From an uncultured Actinoplanes sp. (GTDB lineage: Bacteria > Actinomycetota > Actinomycetes > Mycobacteriales > Micromonosporaceae): a stretch of DNA of 8,453 bases. The DNA lies in NCBI GenBank assembly GCA_934667465.1, contig CAKUMG010000201.1, forward strand, positions 1 to 8,453, written 5' to 3'. A program made the translations under genes and the position numbers. Below, piece after piece: positions 1 through 7,145 of this stretch; position 1 is the first letter of the stretch; every line of letters begins with the position of its first letter. The notes beneath the pieces are model-generated. The model was given only the letters and a program-made list of their open reading frames with translations. It did not search any database and was not told where the DNA came from.

Positions 1-580
1 GAATAGCGCCGACCGCGGCGACCGCGCTGCCCGCGATTCCGAACAGAATCACGTCGGAAGTGTCGAAACCGAACGTGCCGGCCGCCAGAATACCGCCGAA
101 CGTAAAAATGCCCGAGAGGCCGTCGCGGAACACCGCCGAGGCAATCAGGAACCACAGGGTCTGCGGGGAGGTCACCTTCAGACGCACAATCGTGCGCCAC
201 AGGGCCCTATACGAGGCGAGCAGGCTACCCTGGCGGGCGGGGGAGAGACGCTCCATGCCCAGCTCCAGGAAGCGCAGCTCGCGGGTGGGGAGCACCTCCG
301 GCAGGAAGCGCTCGCGGGTGCGCATCCGAATCAGCAACGGCACGCAGAAGATGAGGCACCAGGCCGCGGCGAACAGGGTGAGGAAGAGGAGCAGCCCGCC
401 GATGGCGAGCGGGCGCGCCTCGCTCCGGAAGATGCCGCGCTTGACGGGGAACCCCGGCCTGGCCGAGCGAAGGTCCCGGTGCGCGGCGTGGGCGCGGCCC
501 ACGTGGTAGCCGATCACGATCACGGTGGCCGCGGTCAGGACCGAGGCGACGCTCACTACGGAACTCTGGTGGTACGTCAT
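1..580 (-). CDS. UMF1-type MFS transporter, N-terminally short, partial at the window edge
   Basis: The minus frame is open from an ATG at 578-580 to the left edge (193 residues visible; the C-terminus lies outside the window). The stretch FRDGLSGIFTFGGILAAGTF (about residues 151-170) followed by a helix ending AVAAVGAI is typical of the start of the second half of UMF1-family (Atg22-like) major facilitator permeases. Residues 66-84, ending in CVPLLIR, resemble their sixth helix. A further hydrophobic segment covers about residues 6-25. The family normally has five more helices before this point. Here an in-frame stop lies at 644-646, and no ATG, GTG or TTG falls between it and 580. The start does have a ribosome-binding-like AGGGGG five bases upstream. 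The gene is therefore either an N-terminally deleted remnant or a short, re-started protein. The substrate is unknown. Ile codons in about 1-235 are mostly ATT, unlike the rest of the window. Confidence 0.75.
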   Translation of the reverse strand, partial: MTYHQSSVVSVASVLTAATVIVIGYHVGRAHAAHRDLRSARPGFPVKRGIFRSEARPLAIGGLLLFLTLFAAAWCLIFCVPLLIRMRTRERFLPEVLPTRELRFLELGMERLSPARQGSLLASYRALWRTIVRLKVTSPQTLWFLIASAVFRDGLSGIFTFGGILAAGTFGFDTSDVILFGIAGSAVAAVGAI

Positions 581-607
581 GCGAACCCCCTGGAGATGCG
601 TGGCGGT

Positions 608-636
608 GCCGGACGACCTCAGTGTGGGTGTCCGGC
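608..636. repeat. Inverted repeat between the lipid kinase and the UMF1 gene
   Basis: GCCGGAC at 608-614 and GTCCGGC at 630-636 are exact reverse complements separated by 15 bases. The repeat lies in the 124-base gap after the lipid kinase stop and 28 bases upstream of the UMF1 start. It could be a weak terminator or a protein-binding site. No T-run follows on the minus strand, so an intrinsic terminator is not well supported. The rest of this gap holds only an AT-richer island at about 654-670. Confidence 0.35.
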
Positions 637-704
637 CCGCCCGCTACCAGGGGATTCATAGGCATATACCGGCTTCGAGGGCTTGATCCGGATTCGCCGG
701 GCTG

Positions 705-1616
705 TCAGTTTTCCGATCTTTGCCGGGGCACGCACACCTTGACAGCGGCCGGCGCCACCTCGACCCGGATCTTCTTCACGGCCTCGCGGGCGCCGCCGTC
801 GAGCTCGTACGTGAGCGGTTCGCGCAGCTTGACGTCGATGCGCTTGGCCCGCGTCATGTGCACGAACGGCGACTCGTCGGAGCGCCCGACCGCCATCCGG
901 CCCATGGTGCGCGCCCACTGCGCCGCCCCGCGCGCGGTGGCCACGCCCACGTCGAGCCACCCGTCGTCGGGCTTCGCGTCGTCGAAGGCGGTGATACCCC
1001 CGGTGATCTGACTGACATTCCCCACCAGGACGCAGCTGGCCGTGTCGGTGAACCACTCGGTGCCGTCCACCCGGATCTTCGCCTCGGGGGCGGGATCCTC
1101 GACGTGACGCATGCCCGTCCATACGTACGAGAGCTTGCCGAGCCGGTCCTTCAGCTTGCCGTCCGCGTCGTGGATCATGGCGCCGTCGAAGCCGATGCCG
1201 GCCATCACCGCGAAGTGCTCGCCGTTGAACCTGCCCAGGTCGAGCTTGCGCCGGGTGCCGTGGAACGCGACCTCCACCGCCCCGGCCAGGTCGGCGGGCA
1301 CGCCGAGGTTCGTCGCGAGCAGGTTCGCGGTCCCGGCCGGGATGATCGCGACCGGGATCCGCGCGCCGCCCTTGCTGTTCGCGAGCGTGTCCAGGCTCCG
1401 CTGCACCATGCCGTCGCCGCCCCACACCACGAGCAGGTCGGGCTTGGCCTCGATCAGCTTGCGCAGCTGCTTCGGCGCCTTCTTGCTCTTGGGTACCTCG
1501 CTCCACAACAGGTCGTCGATGCCCTCGTCGGTCAGGCGCCGGCGCAGCTCATCGAGCCCGCCACCGAGCGTCTTGCGCTGATGAGCGATCACGGCAACTT
1601 TCCGGGGGGTCCGCAT
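705..1616 (-). CDS. Diacylglycerol kinase family lipid kinase (YegS/DgkB-like)
   Basis: The 303-residue protein has the full layout of the DAGK catalytic family (COG1597), whose members transfer phosphate from ATP to diacylglycerol or related lipids at the membrane's inner face. The N-terminal strand KVAVIAHQRK (residues 6-15) is followed by the nucleotide-binding GGDG at 66-69, which is followed by Met70 where most members have Thr. PAGTANLLATNLG (93-105) and GIGFDG (140-145) are also present. No membrane segment is evident, so it is probably a peripheral cytoplasmic enzyme. The ATG at 1614-1616 is chosen because it keeps the first beta strand; it has no good Shine-Dalgarno. The gene lies 28 bases after the GAF gene on the same strand, so co-transcription and coupled translation are likely. 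The exact lipid substrate cannot be read from sequence; sphingosine-like or polyprenyl-type lipids are possible. Confidence 0.9.
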   Translation of the reverse strand: MRTPRKVAVIAHQRKTLGGGLDELRRRLTDEGIDDLLWSEVPKSKKAPKQLRKLIEAKPDLLVVWGGDGMVQRSLDTLANSKGGARIPVAIIPAGTANLLATNLGVPADLAGAVEVAFHGTRRKLDLGRFNGEHFAVMAGIGFDGAMIHDADGKLKDRLGKLSYVWTGMRHVEDPAPEAKIRVDGTEWFTDTASCVLVGNVSQITGGITAFDDAKPDDGWLDVGVATARGAAQWARTMGRMAVGRSDESPFVHMTRAKRIDVKLREPLTYELDGGAREAVKKIRVEVAPAAVKVCVPRQRSEN

Positions 1617-1620
1617 AGGA

Positions 1621-1639
1621 CCCGTCGATACCCGATGGG
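1621..1639 (-). promoter_or_regulatory. Imperfect intercistronic hairpin covering the lipid kinase translation start region
   Basis: CCCGTCG at 1621-1627 and CGATGGG at 1633-1639 form a 7-base inverted repeat with one mismatch (G-T on the plus strand, A-C on the minus-strand transcript) and a 5-base loop. On the transcript it ends four bases before the lipid kinase ATG, and its 3' arm CGACGGG is the only purine-rich candidate for ribosome binding. It may lower kinase expression relative to the GAF gene. Function is inferred from position only. Confidence 0.3.
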
Positions 1640-1644
1640 CCCGC

Positions 1645-2223
1645 TCAATTAACCGTCTGGCGCATGCGCTCCTCGGCGGCCGCGCTGCGGATCACCATCA
1701 GGCGCAGCTCGAGCTCCTCGGACACCATCGCCGCCAGGTGCTCCAGCGCCGTGAGCTGCCGCTGCGTGGCCTCGCGCGGCCGGTTGTCGATCACGTTCAC
1801 CGTGCCGAGGCGGTACCCGTCGTGCGTACGGATCGGTGCCGCGGCGTAGAACCGCAGGCCCAGCTCGCCGCGCACCAGCGGGTGCTCCAGCGTGCGCGGG
1901 TCGACCGCCGCGTTGTTGATCACATAGACGTCGTCCTGCGTGATGACCGAGGCGCAGAGGCCCGGTTCCTTGCCGACCTCGCGGACGCCGGTCAGCCCCT
2001 GGCAGGCCGCGAGCCAGACCCGGTCGCGCTCGACCAGGGAAACGGTGGCGATCGGGGTGTCGAAGATCGCACCCGCGACGAAGGCGATCCGGTCGTACGC
2101 GTCCTCGACCGGCTGGTCGACGAGCCGGTAGCGGCGGACTGCCTCGAGGCGCCGCTGTTCCTCGGGACCGACGGTGTCGAGGTATTCGTAGGCGCCGGGA
2201 GACTCCGGTCGGCTGCTGGTCAC
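1645..2223 (-). CDS. Stand-alone GAF-domain sensor protein
   Basis: The 192-residue protein consists of a short N-terminal tail, a leader helix with LEAVRRYRLVDQPVEDAYDR (about 26-45), and one GAF domain (about 39-176). The GAF domain carries the typical VSLVERDRVW (61-70), ASVI (91-94), FYAAAPIRT (125-133) and LGTVNVID (139-146) segments. It ends in a charged helix that could dimerise. No kinase, GGDEF, phosphatase or DNA-binding domain is attached, so it should act by binding a ligand or partner. GAF domains bind small molecules such as cyclic nucleotides, haem or metabolites; the ligand here is unknown. The GTG start at 2221-2223 is supported by a strong GGGGAGG about four bases upstream. 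The gene leads a two-gene unit with the lipid kinase and is divergent from the sugar kinase. Confidence 0.85.
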   Translation of the reverse strand: MTSSRPESPGAYEYLDTVGPEEQRRLEAVRRYRLVDQPVEDAYDRIAFVAGAIFDTPIATVSLVERDRVWLAACQGLTGVREVGKEPGLCASVITQDDVYVINNAAVDPRTLEHPLVRGELGLRFYAAAPIRTHDGYRLGTVNVIDNRPREATQRQLTALEHLAAMVSEELELRLMVIRSAAAEERMRQTVN

Positions 2224-2259
2224 TGTTCCTCCCCGAGGTGATCGCTCTCTGTCACGTCG

Positions 2260-2290
2260 ACCCTAGTGAGAGTGCGGGGGGCCACCGCAA
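2260..2290 (-). promoter_or_regulatory. Candidate promoter for the GAF/lipid-kinase unit
   Basis: On the minus strand, TAGGGT (2260-2265) fits the actinobacterial TANNNT -10 element. TTGCGG (2285-2290) could be a -35 element, with a 19-base spacer that is slightly long. Transcription would start near 2253, giving a leader of about 30 bases that contains the GGGGAGG ribosome-binding site of the GAF gene. Confidence 0.4.
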
Positions 2291-2299
2291 TGCCGGAAA

Positions 2300-2312
2300 C
2301 CGAAATTTTCGG
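2300..2312. promoter_or_regulatory. Perfect palindrome in the divergent promoter region, candidate operator
   Basis: CCGAAA-T-TTTCGG is a perfect 6+1+6 inverted repeat in an otherwise GC-rich spacer. It lies 57 bases before the sugar kinase GTG and just upstream of the candidate GAF-unit -35 element, so one regulator bound here could affect both directions. Flanking CCGG blocks at 2293-2296 and 2313-2316 (CCGG) add partial outer symmetry. The regulator is unknown. Confidence 0.4.
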
Positions 2313-2368
2313 CCGGGACGGGTGTCGCGAGCGGGAATGTCGCACAAACTGTCGGGTACAAGACGGGG

Positions 2369-3277
2369 GTGCCCCAACCGACAGCCGCCGTGGCCGGCCA
2401 ACTAGCCCGCGATCTGGTTCTCTCCGTGGACGCCGTGCCCGATGCCGGGAGCGCCGCCGACGCGTCGGCGCGCCGCGAGCAACTCGGCGGGAAGGGTGCC
2501 AACCAGGCGGTGGCTTTGGCGCAATTGGGCGTACGGCCGGAGCTGGTGGCCGTGGCCGGCGACGACCGCATCGGCGACGCGCTGCTGGACCAGGCGCGCC
2601 GGGACGGGATCGGGACCGGCGCCGTGGTGCGCCGCCCCGGCACGCTGACCGGGCTCATCGTGGAGCTGCTCGACGGCGAGGGCCACTGGCGTTACGTACA
2701 GCACCTGCCCGAGGGTGTGCTCCTCACCGCCGGTGATGTCGAGGCCGCACGCAGCGTGCTGGCCGGTGCCGACGCCGTCCTCGTGCAGTTGCAGCAGCCG
2801 CCCGCCGCCGCGCTGGCCGCCGCCGAGATCGGGCGCGCCGCCGGCCGGCTCGTGGTGCTGGACGGCGTGCCGGACGAGGGCACGCGGGGGCGCCTGCTCG
2901 CCGCAGCCGACGTGCTGCGCGCCGACGAGCAGGAGGCCGAGCTGCTCCTGGGCGGGGAGGCCACGGTCGAGCGGGCACGCGAGGTGCTGGCCGAGGGGCC
3001 GAAGCTGCTGGCGCTCGGGGTCCGTGACGGCAACCTGTTCGTCTGGGCGGACGGCGAGCTGCGGCTGCCGCTCACGGACGAGCGGGTCGCCGACACCACG
3101 GGCGGTGGGGACGCGTTCACGGCCGCACTGACCGCGGCGCTGCTGCGTGGCGAGGAGTATCCGCGGGCGGCGCGGTGGGCGGTGGCCGCATCGGGTATGA
3201 CCGTGGGACATCCGGGCGGACGGCCCGCGATGAGCGTTGCCGAGATCGAGAAGCGTGCGGAGGACATCGATGGGTGA
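2369..3277 (+). CDS. PfkB-family (ribokinase-like) sugar kinase
   Basis: The 302-residue protein matches the full length of ribokinase-type kinases, which transfer phosphate from ATP to a sugar hydroxyl in the cytoplasm. The sugar-binding signature GGKGANQAVALAQLG (residues 40-54) is well kept. The C-terminal signature reads DTTGGGDAF (242-250), with catalytic-base Asp248; most members read GAGD rather than GGGD. The NxxE motif appears as DEQE (186-189), with Asp in the Asn position. The GTG start at 2369 has no proper Shine-Dalgarno. The sequence TACAAG at 2357-2362 is weakly -10-like and would suit a leaderless transcript; a later GTG at 2390 is possible. The stop overlaps the GH65 start by 8 bases, so the two are probably co-translated. 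Substrate could be ribose, fructose, glucose or a nucleoside; the overall look is closest to ribokinase, but naming it so is not safe. Confidence 0.88.
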   Translation: MPQPTAAVAGQLARDLVLSVDAVPDAGSAADASARREQLGGKGANQAVALAQLGVRPELVAVAGDDRIGDALLDQARRDGIGTGAVVRRPGTLTGLIVELLDGEGHWRYVQHLPEGVLLTAGDVEAARSVLAGADAVLVQLQQPPAAALAAAEIGRAAGRLVVLDGVPDEGTRGRLLAAADVLRADEQEAELLLGGEATVERAREVLAEGPKLLALGVRDGNLFVWADGELRLPLTDERVADTTGGGDAFTAALTAALLRGEEYPRAARWAVAASGMTVGHPGGRPAMSVAEIEKRAEDIDG

Positions 3278-5714
3278 GATCGGGCCGGCCGAGCTGTGGG
3301 TGGTCCGCGAGACCGGGCTGGGCGACGACGGGCTGTCGAGCTCGTCGCTGCGCCAGGCCGAATCGCTGTTCGCGCTGGCCAACGGGCACATCGGGCTGCG
3401 GGGCAACCTCGACGAGGGCGACCCCGACGGCATGCCCGGCACGTATCTGAACTCGCTCTACGAGGTGCGCGACCTGACCTACCCCGAGGCGGGGTACGGC
3501 TTCCCGGAGCGTACCGAGACGATCGTCAACGCCCCGAACGGCAAGCTGATCCGGCTGACGGTCGGTGCCGGCGGAAGGTCGGAGCCGTTCGACCTGCGCA
3601 CCGGCACCGTCCGCCGGCACGAGCGCGTCCTCGACCTGCGCGCCGGAACCCTGCGCCGGGAGGTCGAGTGGGTCAGCCCGGGCGGCACCGCGATCCGGGT
3701 GCACAGCACGCGGCTCGTGTCGTTCCCGCACCCGTCCGTGGCCGCGATCCGCTACGAGGTGACGGCCGTGGACGCCGCCGTGGACGTACGGGTGGAGTCC
3801 GACCTGCAGGCCAACGAGCCGCAGCCGGAGGAGCGCGACGACCCGCGCTCGTCGGCCGTGATGCACGACGCGCTGAAGGGACTGTCGCACTCGGACGACG
3901 TGCTGCTGCACCGCACCGAGCGCAGCGAGCTCGAGGTCGCGTCGTCGGTCGCGCACCGGACGTCCGCGGGGGAGACGAAGGTCTCCTCGGAACCGGACCG
4001 GATCCGGACCGTCGTGACCGCCTCGCTGCCGGCGGGGGAGACCCTGCGGGTGGACAAGTTCCTCGCGTACGCGTGGAGTGAGCCGGACCCCTCGCCCAAG
4101 GCCGTCGCCGACCGCGACGCCGCCCTCGCGCTCGGCTTCGACACGCTCCTCGACCGGCAGCGCGAATACCTCGACGACTTCTGGGACAGCGCCGACGTCG
4201 AGCTCGACGGCGACGACGAGGTGCAGCAGGGCGTCCGGTTCGGACTGTTCCACGTGCTGCAGGCGGGCGCGCAGGCCGGACCGCACCCGATCGCCGCGAA
4301 GGGGCTGACCGGTAACGGTTACGACGGTCACACGCTCTGGGACACCGAGACGTTCGTGCTGCCCCTGCTGACGTACACGCATCCCGCCTGCGTGGGTCTG
4401 GCCCTGCGCTGGCGGCACGGCACGCTCGACGCGGCCCGTACGCGCGCCCGCGAGCTGCGGCTGGCCGGCGCGACCTATCCGTGGCGCACGATCTCCGGCC
4501 CCGAGTGCTCCGGCTACTGGCCGGCCGGCACGGCGGCGCTGCACGTCAACGCGGACATCGCCGCGGCGGTGCTGCGCTACGCGGGCGCCACCGGCGACGA
4601 GGACTTCCTGCTGGAGGCGGGCCTGGAGATCCTGGTCGAGACCGCGCGGCTCTGGCAGCGCATCATCCACGTCGACGACGACGGCGTCGCCCACATCGAC
4701 GGCATCACCGGCCCGGACGAGTACACCGCGCTGGTCGACGACAACACCTTCACCAACCTCATGGTGCAGCACAACCTGCTCGGCGCCGCGGCCTTCTTCG
4801 ACCCGCCGGAGTCCGCGGGCACCTCCGACGGCTCCGGGGCCGGTTCCGACGCCGCCGGTTCCGACATCGCGACGGCGAATTCGATCACCTCCGCCTTCGG
4901 GCCCAGCGGCGCCGCCGCGGCCGGGCGACGCCTGCGCGAGCTGGGCGTCACCGCGGAGGAGGTGGGCGAGTGGCGCTCGCTGGCGGGCAAACTGCTCATC
5001 CCGTACGCGGAGGGGCGCGCGGTGCACGAGCAGCACCACGGGTTCAGCCGCTTCGAGGAGTGGGACTTCGACGGCACCGAGCCCGGCGACTACCCCCTGT
5101 TCATCCACTACCCGTACCTCGACCTGTACCGCCGGCAGGTGGTCAAGCAGGCCGACCTCGTGCTGGCCATGATGCTGCGCAGCGACGCGTTCACGCCCGA
5201 GGAGAAGCTGCGCAACTTCGTGTACTACGAGGCCCGTACGGTCCGGGACTCCTCGCTCTCCGCCCCGGCGCAGGCGGTCCTCGCCGCGGAGACCGGCCAC
5301 CTCGACCTCGCCCACGACTATCTCGGTGAGGCGGCGCTGCTCGACCTGCGGGCCGGCGGCGAGTCCAGCGGCGACGGCCTGCACATCGCGGCGTGCGCGG
5401 GCGCGTGGACGGCGCTGGTCATGGGCTTCGGCGGGCTGCGCGACCACGACGGGCTGCTGTCGTTCGCGCCGCGGCTGCCGCGGCACCTGCCGCGGATGCG
5501 CTTCCGCCTGCGGTGGCGGTCCAGCCGGATCATGGTCACGGTCACCCCCGGCAAGGCCACGTACGAGGTGACGGGCGGCGATGTGACGTTCACGCACCAC
5601 GGCGACGAGGTCACCGTGACCGCGGGCGAGGCGATGACGATGTCCCTGCCCGAGGAGGAGTCGCGCCCGGCCCCGCCGTCGCCCAAGCCGCCTAAGGAGC
5701 GTCGGCGGGGGTAG
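3270..5714 (+). CDS. Glycoside hydrolase family 65 disaccharide phosphorylase
   Basis: The 814-residue protein has the GH65 layout: an N-terminal beta-sandwich (about 10-265, with SLFALANGHIGLRGN), a helical linker, an (alpha/alpha)6 barrel (about 300-700), a small C-terminal beta domain and a charged Pro/Arg tail. Key barrel motifs are GYDGHTLWDTE (W357, D358, E360), GPDEY with catalytic acid Glu484, KQAD at 626-629, and SSLS at 661-664, which would help bind phosphate. Family members split maltose, trehalose, kojibiose, nigerose or similar alpha-glucosides with phosphate, inverting to beta-glucose-1-phosphate; the actual substrate cannot be read here. A Ser/Gly/Asp/Ala-rich stretch (514-552) after the catalytic Glu looks like an extra surface loop. 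The ATG at 3270 is chosen over an upstream in-frame ATG at 3237 because GGAGGA lies six bases before it. It overlaps the sugar kinase stop by 8 bases. Confidence 0.93.
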   Translation: MGEIGPAELWVVRETGLGDDGLSSSSLRQAESLFALANGHIGLRGNLDEGDPDGMPGTYLNSLYEVRDLTYPEAGYGFPERTETIVNAPNGKLIRLTVGAGGRSEPFDLRTGTVRRHERVLDLRAGTLRREVEWVSPGGTAIRVHSTRLVSFPHPSVAAIRYEVTAVDAAVDVRVESDLQANEPQPEERDDPRSSAVMHDALKGLSHSDDVLLHRTERSELEVASSVAHRTSAGETKVSSEPDRIRTVVTASLPAGETLRVDKFLAYAWSEPDPSPKAVADRDAALALGFDTLLDRQREYLDDFWDSADVELDGDDEVQQGVRFGLFHVLQAGAQAGPHPIAAKGLTGNGYDGHTLWDTETFVLPLLTYTHPACVGLALRWRHGTLDAARTRARELRLAGATYPWRTISGPECSGYWPAGTAALHVNADIAAAVLRYAGATGDEDFLLEAGLEILVETARLWQRIIHVDDDGVAHIDGITGPDEYTALVDDNTFTNLMVQHNLLGAAAFFDPPESAGTSDGSGAGSDAAGSDIATANSITSAFGPSGAAAAGRRLRELGVTAEEVGEWRSLAGKLLIPYAEGRAVHEQHHGFSRFEEWDFDGTEPGDYPLFIHYPYLDLYRRQVVKQADLVLAMMLRSDAFTPEEKLRNFVYYEARTVRDSSLSAPAQAVLAAETGHLDLAHDYLGEAALLDLRAGGESSGDGLHIAACAGAWTALVMGFGGLRDHDGLLSFAPRLPRHLPRMRFRLRWRSSRIMVTVTPGKATYEVTGGDVTFTHHGDEVTVTAGEAMTMSLPEEESRPAPPSPKPPKERRRG

Positions 5715-6966
5715 CCCGCAACCGCACCTTCGTGATGGCCCGGCCGGTGACCTCGTCGACCTCCGCCGTGAACTCGGAGAGCGCGACCACCTCGCCGGGC
5801 CCGGTCGGGATGTGACCGAGTTCGGCGAGGACCATGCCCGCGATCGTGGTGTAGTCGCCCTCGCTGTGCCCGTCGGCGAACCCGATGTCGGGCAGGTCGT
5901 GGATCGGGAACGAGCCGGGCAGCAGCAGCGCGCCGTCGTCCTCGGTCACCACGGCCTGCACGTCCGCGTCCGTCTCGTCGTAGATCTCGCCGACGATCTC
6001 CTCGACCAGGTCCTCCATGGTCACGATGCCCTCGATCGCGCCCCGCTCGTCCACGACCAGCGCGAACTGCTGCCGCTCCAGCCGCAGCTGCCGCATCGCG
6101 TCGGACACCCGCAGCGTCTCGGGCAGGAACAGGCACTGGTGCGCCAGCGGATCCACCGGCCCGTCGCCGGTGACCAGGTCGCGCAGGTGCACCACGCCGA
6201 CCACGTCGTCCAGCCCCGCCGGGCCCACCACCGGCGCCCGCGAGTGCCCCGCCGCGATCAGCTGCTTGAGCGCCGCCGGTGCGGGCAGGCCGGTCGCGAG
6301 CGTCGTCACGTCCCGCCGCGGCACCAGGATCTCCCGCAGGATCCGGTCCGCGATCTCGAACGCCCCGGAGATGATCGTCCGCTGCTCGGCCGAGAACTCC
6401 CGCTGCGCGGCGACCATGTCCCGGATCTCCTCCGGGCTGACCTCCTCGCGCTGCGCCCGCGGATCGCCGCCGGCCAGCCGCACCACCAGGTCGGTCGCGT
6501 GCCCGAGCAGCCACACCGCGGGCCGCGAGAACGCCGCCAGCGCCTGCAGCGGGCGGGCGGCCACCAGCGCCCAGCCCTCCGGCCGCTGCATCGCGATCCG
6601 CTTCGGCGCCAGCTCCCCGATCACCAGCGTCACGAACGTCATCACGACCGTCACCAGCACGATCGCCGTGGGCTGCGCGGCCGCGCCGAGGAACCCGAGC
6701 GGCTCGACCAGCGGCCGGGACAGCGACACGGCCGCCGCCGCCGAGGCGAGGAACCCGGCGAGGGTGATCCCGATCTGGATCGTCGCGAGGAACCGGTTCG
6801 GGTCGCGGGCCAGCCGGGCCAAAACCCGGCCCGTCCGCGAGGCGCGCTCCAGCCGCTGCAGCTGGCTGTCCCGCAACGAGATCAGGGCCATCTCACTGCC
6901 GGAGAAGGCGGCGTTCACCAGTATCAGCACGAGTACGAGCGCGATCTGCCCGCCTATGCCATCCAC
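5692..6966 (-). CDS. Hemolysin/CorC-type membrane protein (DUF21, CBS pair, CorC_HlyC)
   Basis: The protein has about 424 residues from the chosen start. It opens with a membrane helix (ALVLVLILVNAAFSGSEMAL) typical of DUF21/CNNM transporters. Two or three further hydrophobic segments follow, including ATIQIGITLAGFLASAAAAV and AIVLVTVVMTFVTLVIGELA, with the family's GELAPKRIA. A CBS pair follows, including LIAAGHSRAPVVG and GIVTMEDLVEEIVGEIYDE, and then a C-terminal CorC_HlyC domain (GDYTTIAGMVLAELGHIP). Relatives are linked to Mg2+ or Co2+ transport and magnesium homeostasis; true haemolysis is unlikely. The frame extends upstream to a GTG at 7005, but that start lacks a ribosome-binding site. 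The GTG at 6964-6966 follows GGAGGGG by ten bases and gives the usual short N-terminus, so it is preferred. The 3' end overlaps GH65 by 23 bases tail to tail. Confidence 0.92.
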   Translation of the reverse strand: MDGIGGQIALVLVLILVNAAFSGSEMALISLRDSQLQRLERASRTGRVLARLARDPNRFLATIQIGITLAGFLASAAAAVSLSRPLVEPLGFLGAAAQPTAIVLVTVVMTFVTLVIGELAPKRIAMQRPEGWALVAARPLQALAAFSRPAVWLLGHATDLVVRLAGGDPRAQREEVSPEEIRDMVAAQREFSAEQRTIISGAFEIADRILREILVPRRDVTTLATGLPAPAALKQLIAAGHSRAPVVGPAGLDDVVGVVHLRDLVTGDGPVDPLAHQCLFLPETLRVSDAMRQLRLERQQFALVVDERGAIEGIVTMEDLVEEIVGEIYDETDADVQAVVTEDDGALLLPGSFPIHDLPDIGFADGHSEGDYTTIAGMVLAELGHIPTGPGEVVALSEFTAEVDEVTGRAITKVRLRATPADAP

Positions 6967-7005
6967 GTCAGCCCAGCCCCTCCGGCCACGGGTCACAAGA
7001 CCCAC

Positions 7006-7011
7006 ACGCTA
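7006..7011 (-). promoter_or_regulatory. Possible -10 element for the CorC-type gene
   Basis: TAGCGT on the minus strand fits TANNNT. Transcription would begin near 6999, downstream of the GTG at 7005 and upstream of the GTG at 6966, which agrees with the later start. No convincing -35 element is seen at the right distance. Confidence 0.25.
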
Positions 7012-7145
7012 GCGACAGTCCGTGACGTCCGGGTGGCGCCGGGCCCAAATTCCTCGTCTTGAGCCTGGTTCGGCCCGATCTGTATCACCGCGGCCCCGGG
7101 TGTGCTTCCTGTCTCCCGAGCCGTCTGCCCACGGAGTGGCGGGCC

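Noticed and set aside
225..665. Minus-strand frame beginning at 665 that overlaps the UMF1 gene in another frame
   Set aside because: It is Pro/Arg-rich and lacks membrane helices; the UMF1 frame starting at 580 has a ribosome-binding site and family motifs.
720..1652. Long open frame on the plus strand, antisense to the lipid kinase
   Set aside because: The product is compositionally biased and matches no family; the kinase motifs are on the other strand.
3237..3269. Earlier ATG at 3237 as the GH65 start
   Set aside because: It lies well inside the sugar kinase gene, has no suitable ribosome-binding site and adds basic residues not typical of the family; the ATG at 3270 has GGAGGA at good spacing.
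3117..5600. Long open frame on the minus strand, antisense to GH65
   Set aside because: Its product is Arg/Gly/Val/His-rich with no recognisable domain, while the opposite frame has all GH65 motifs. Long antisense frames are expected at this GC content.
5812..7062. Long open frame on the plus strand, antisense to the CorC-type gene
   Set aside because: The product is His/Arg/Gln-rich without domains; the other strand encodes clear DUF21 and CBS domains.
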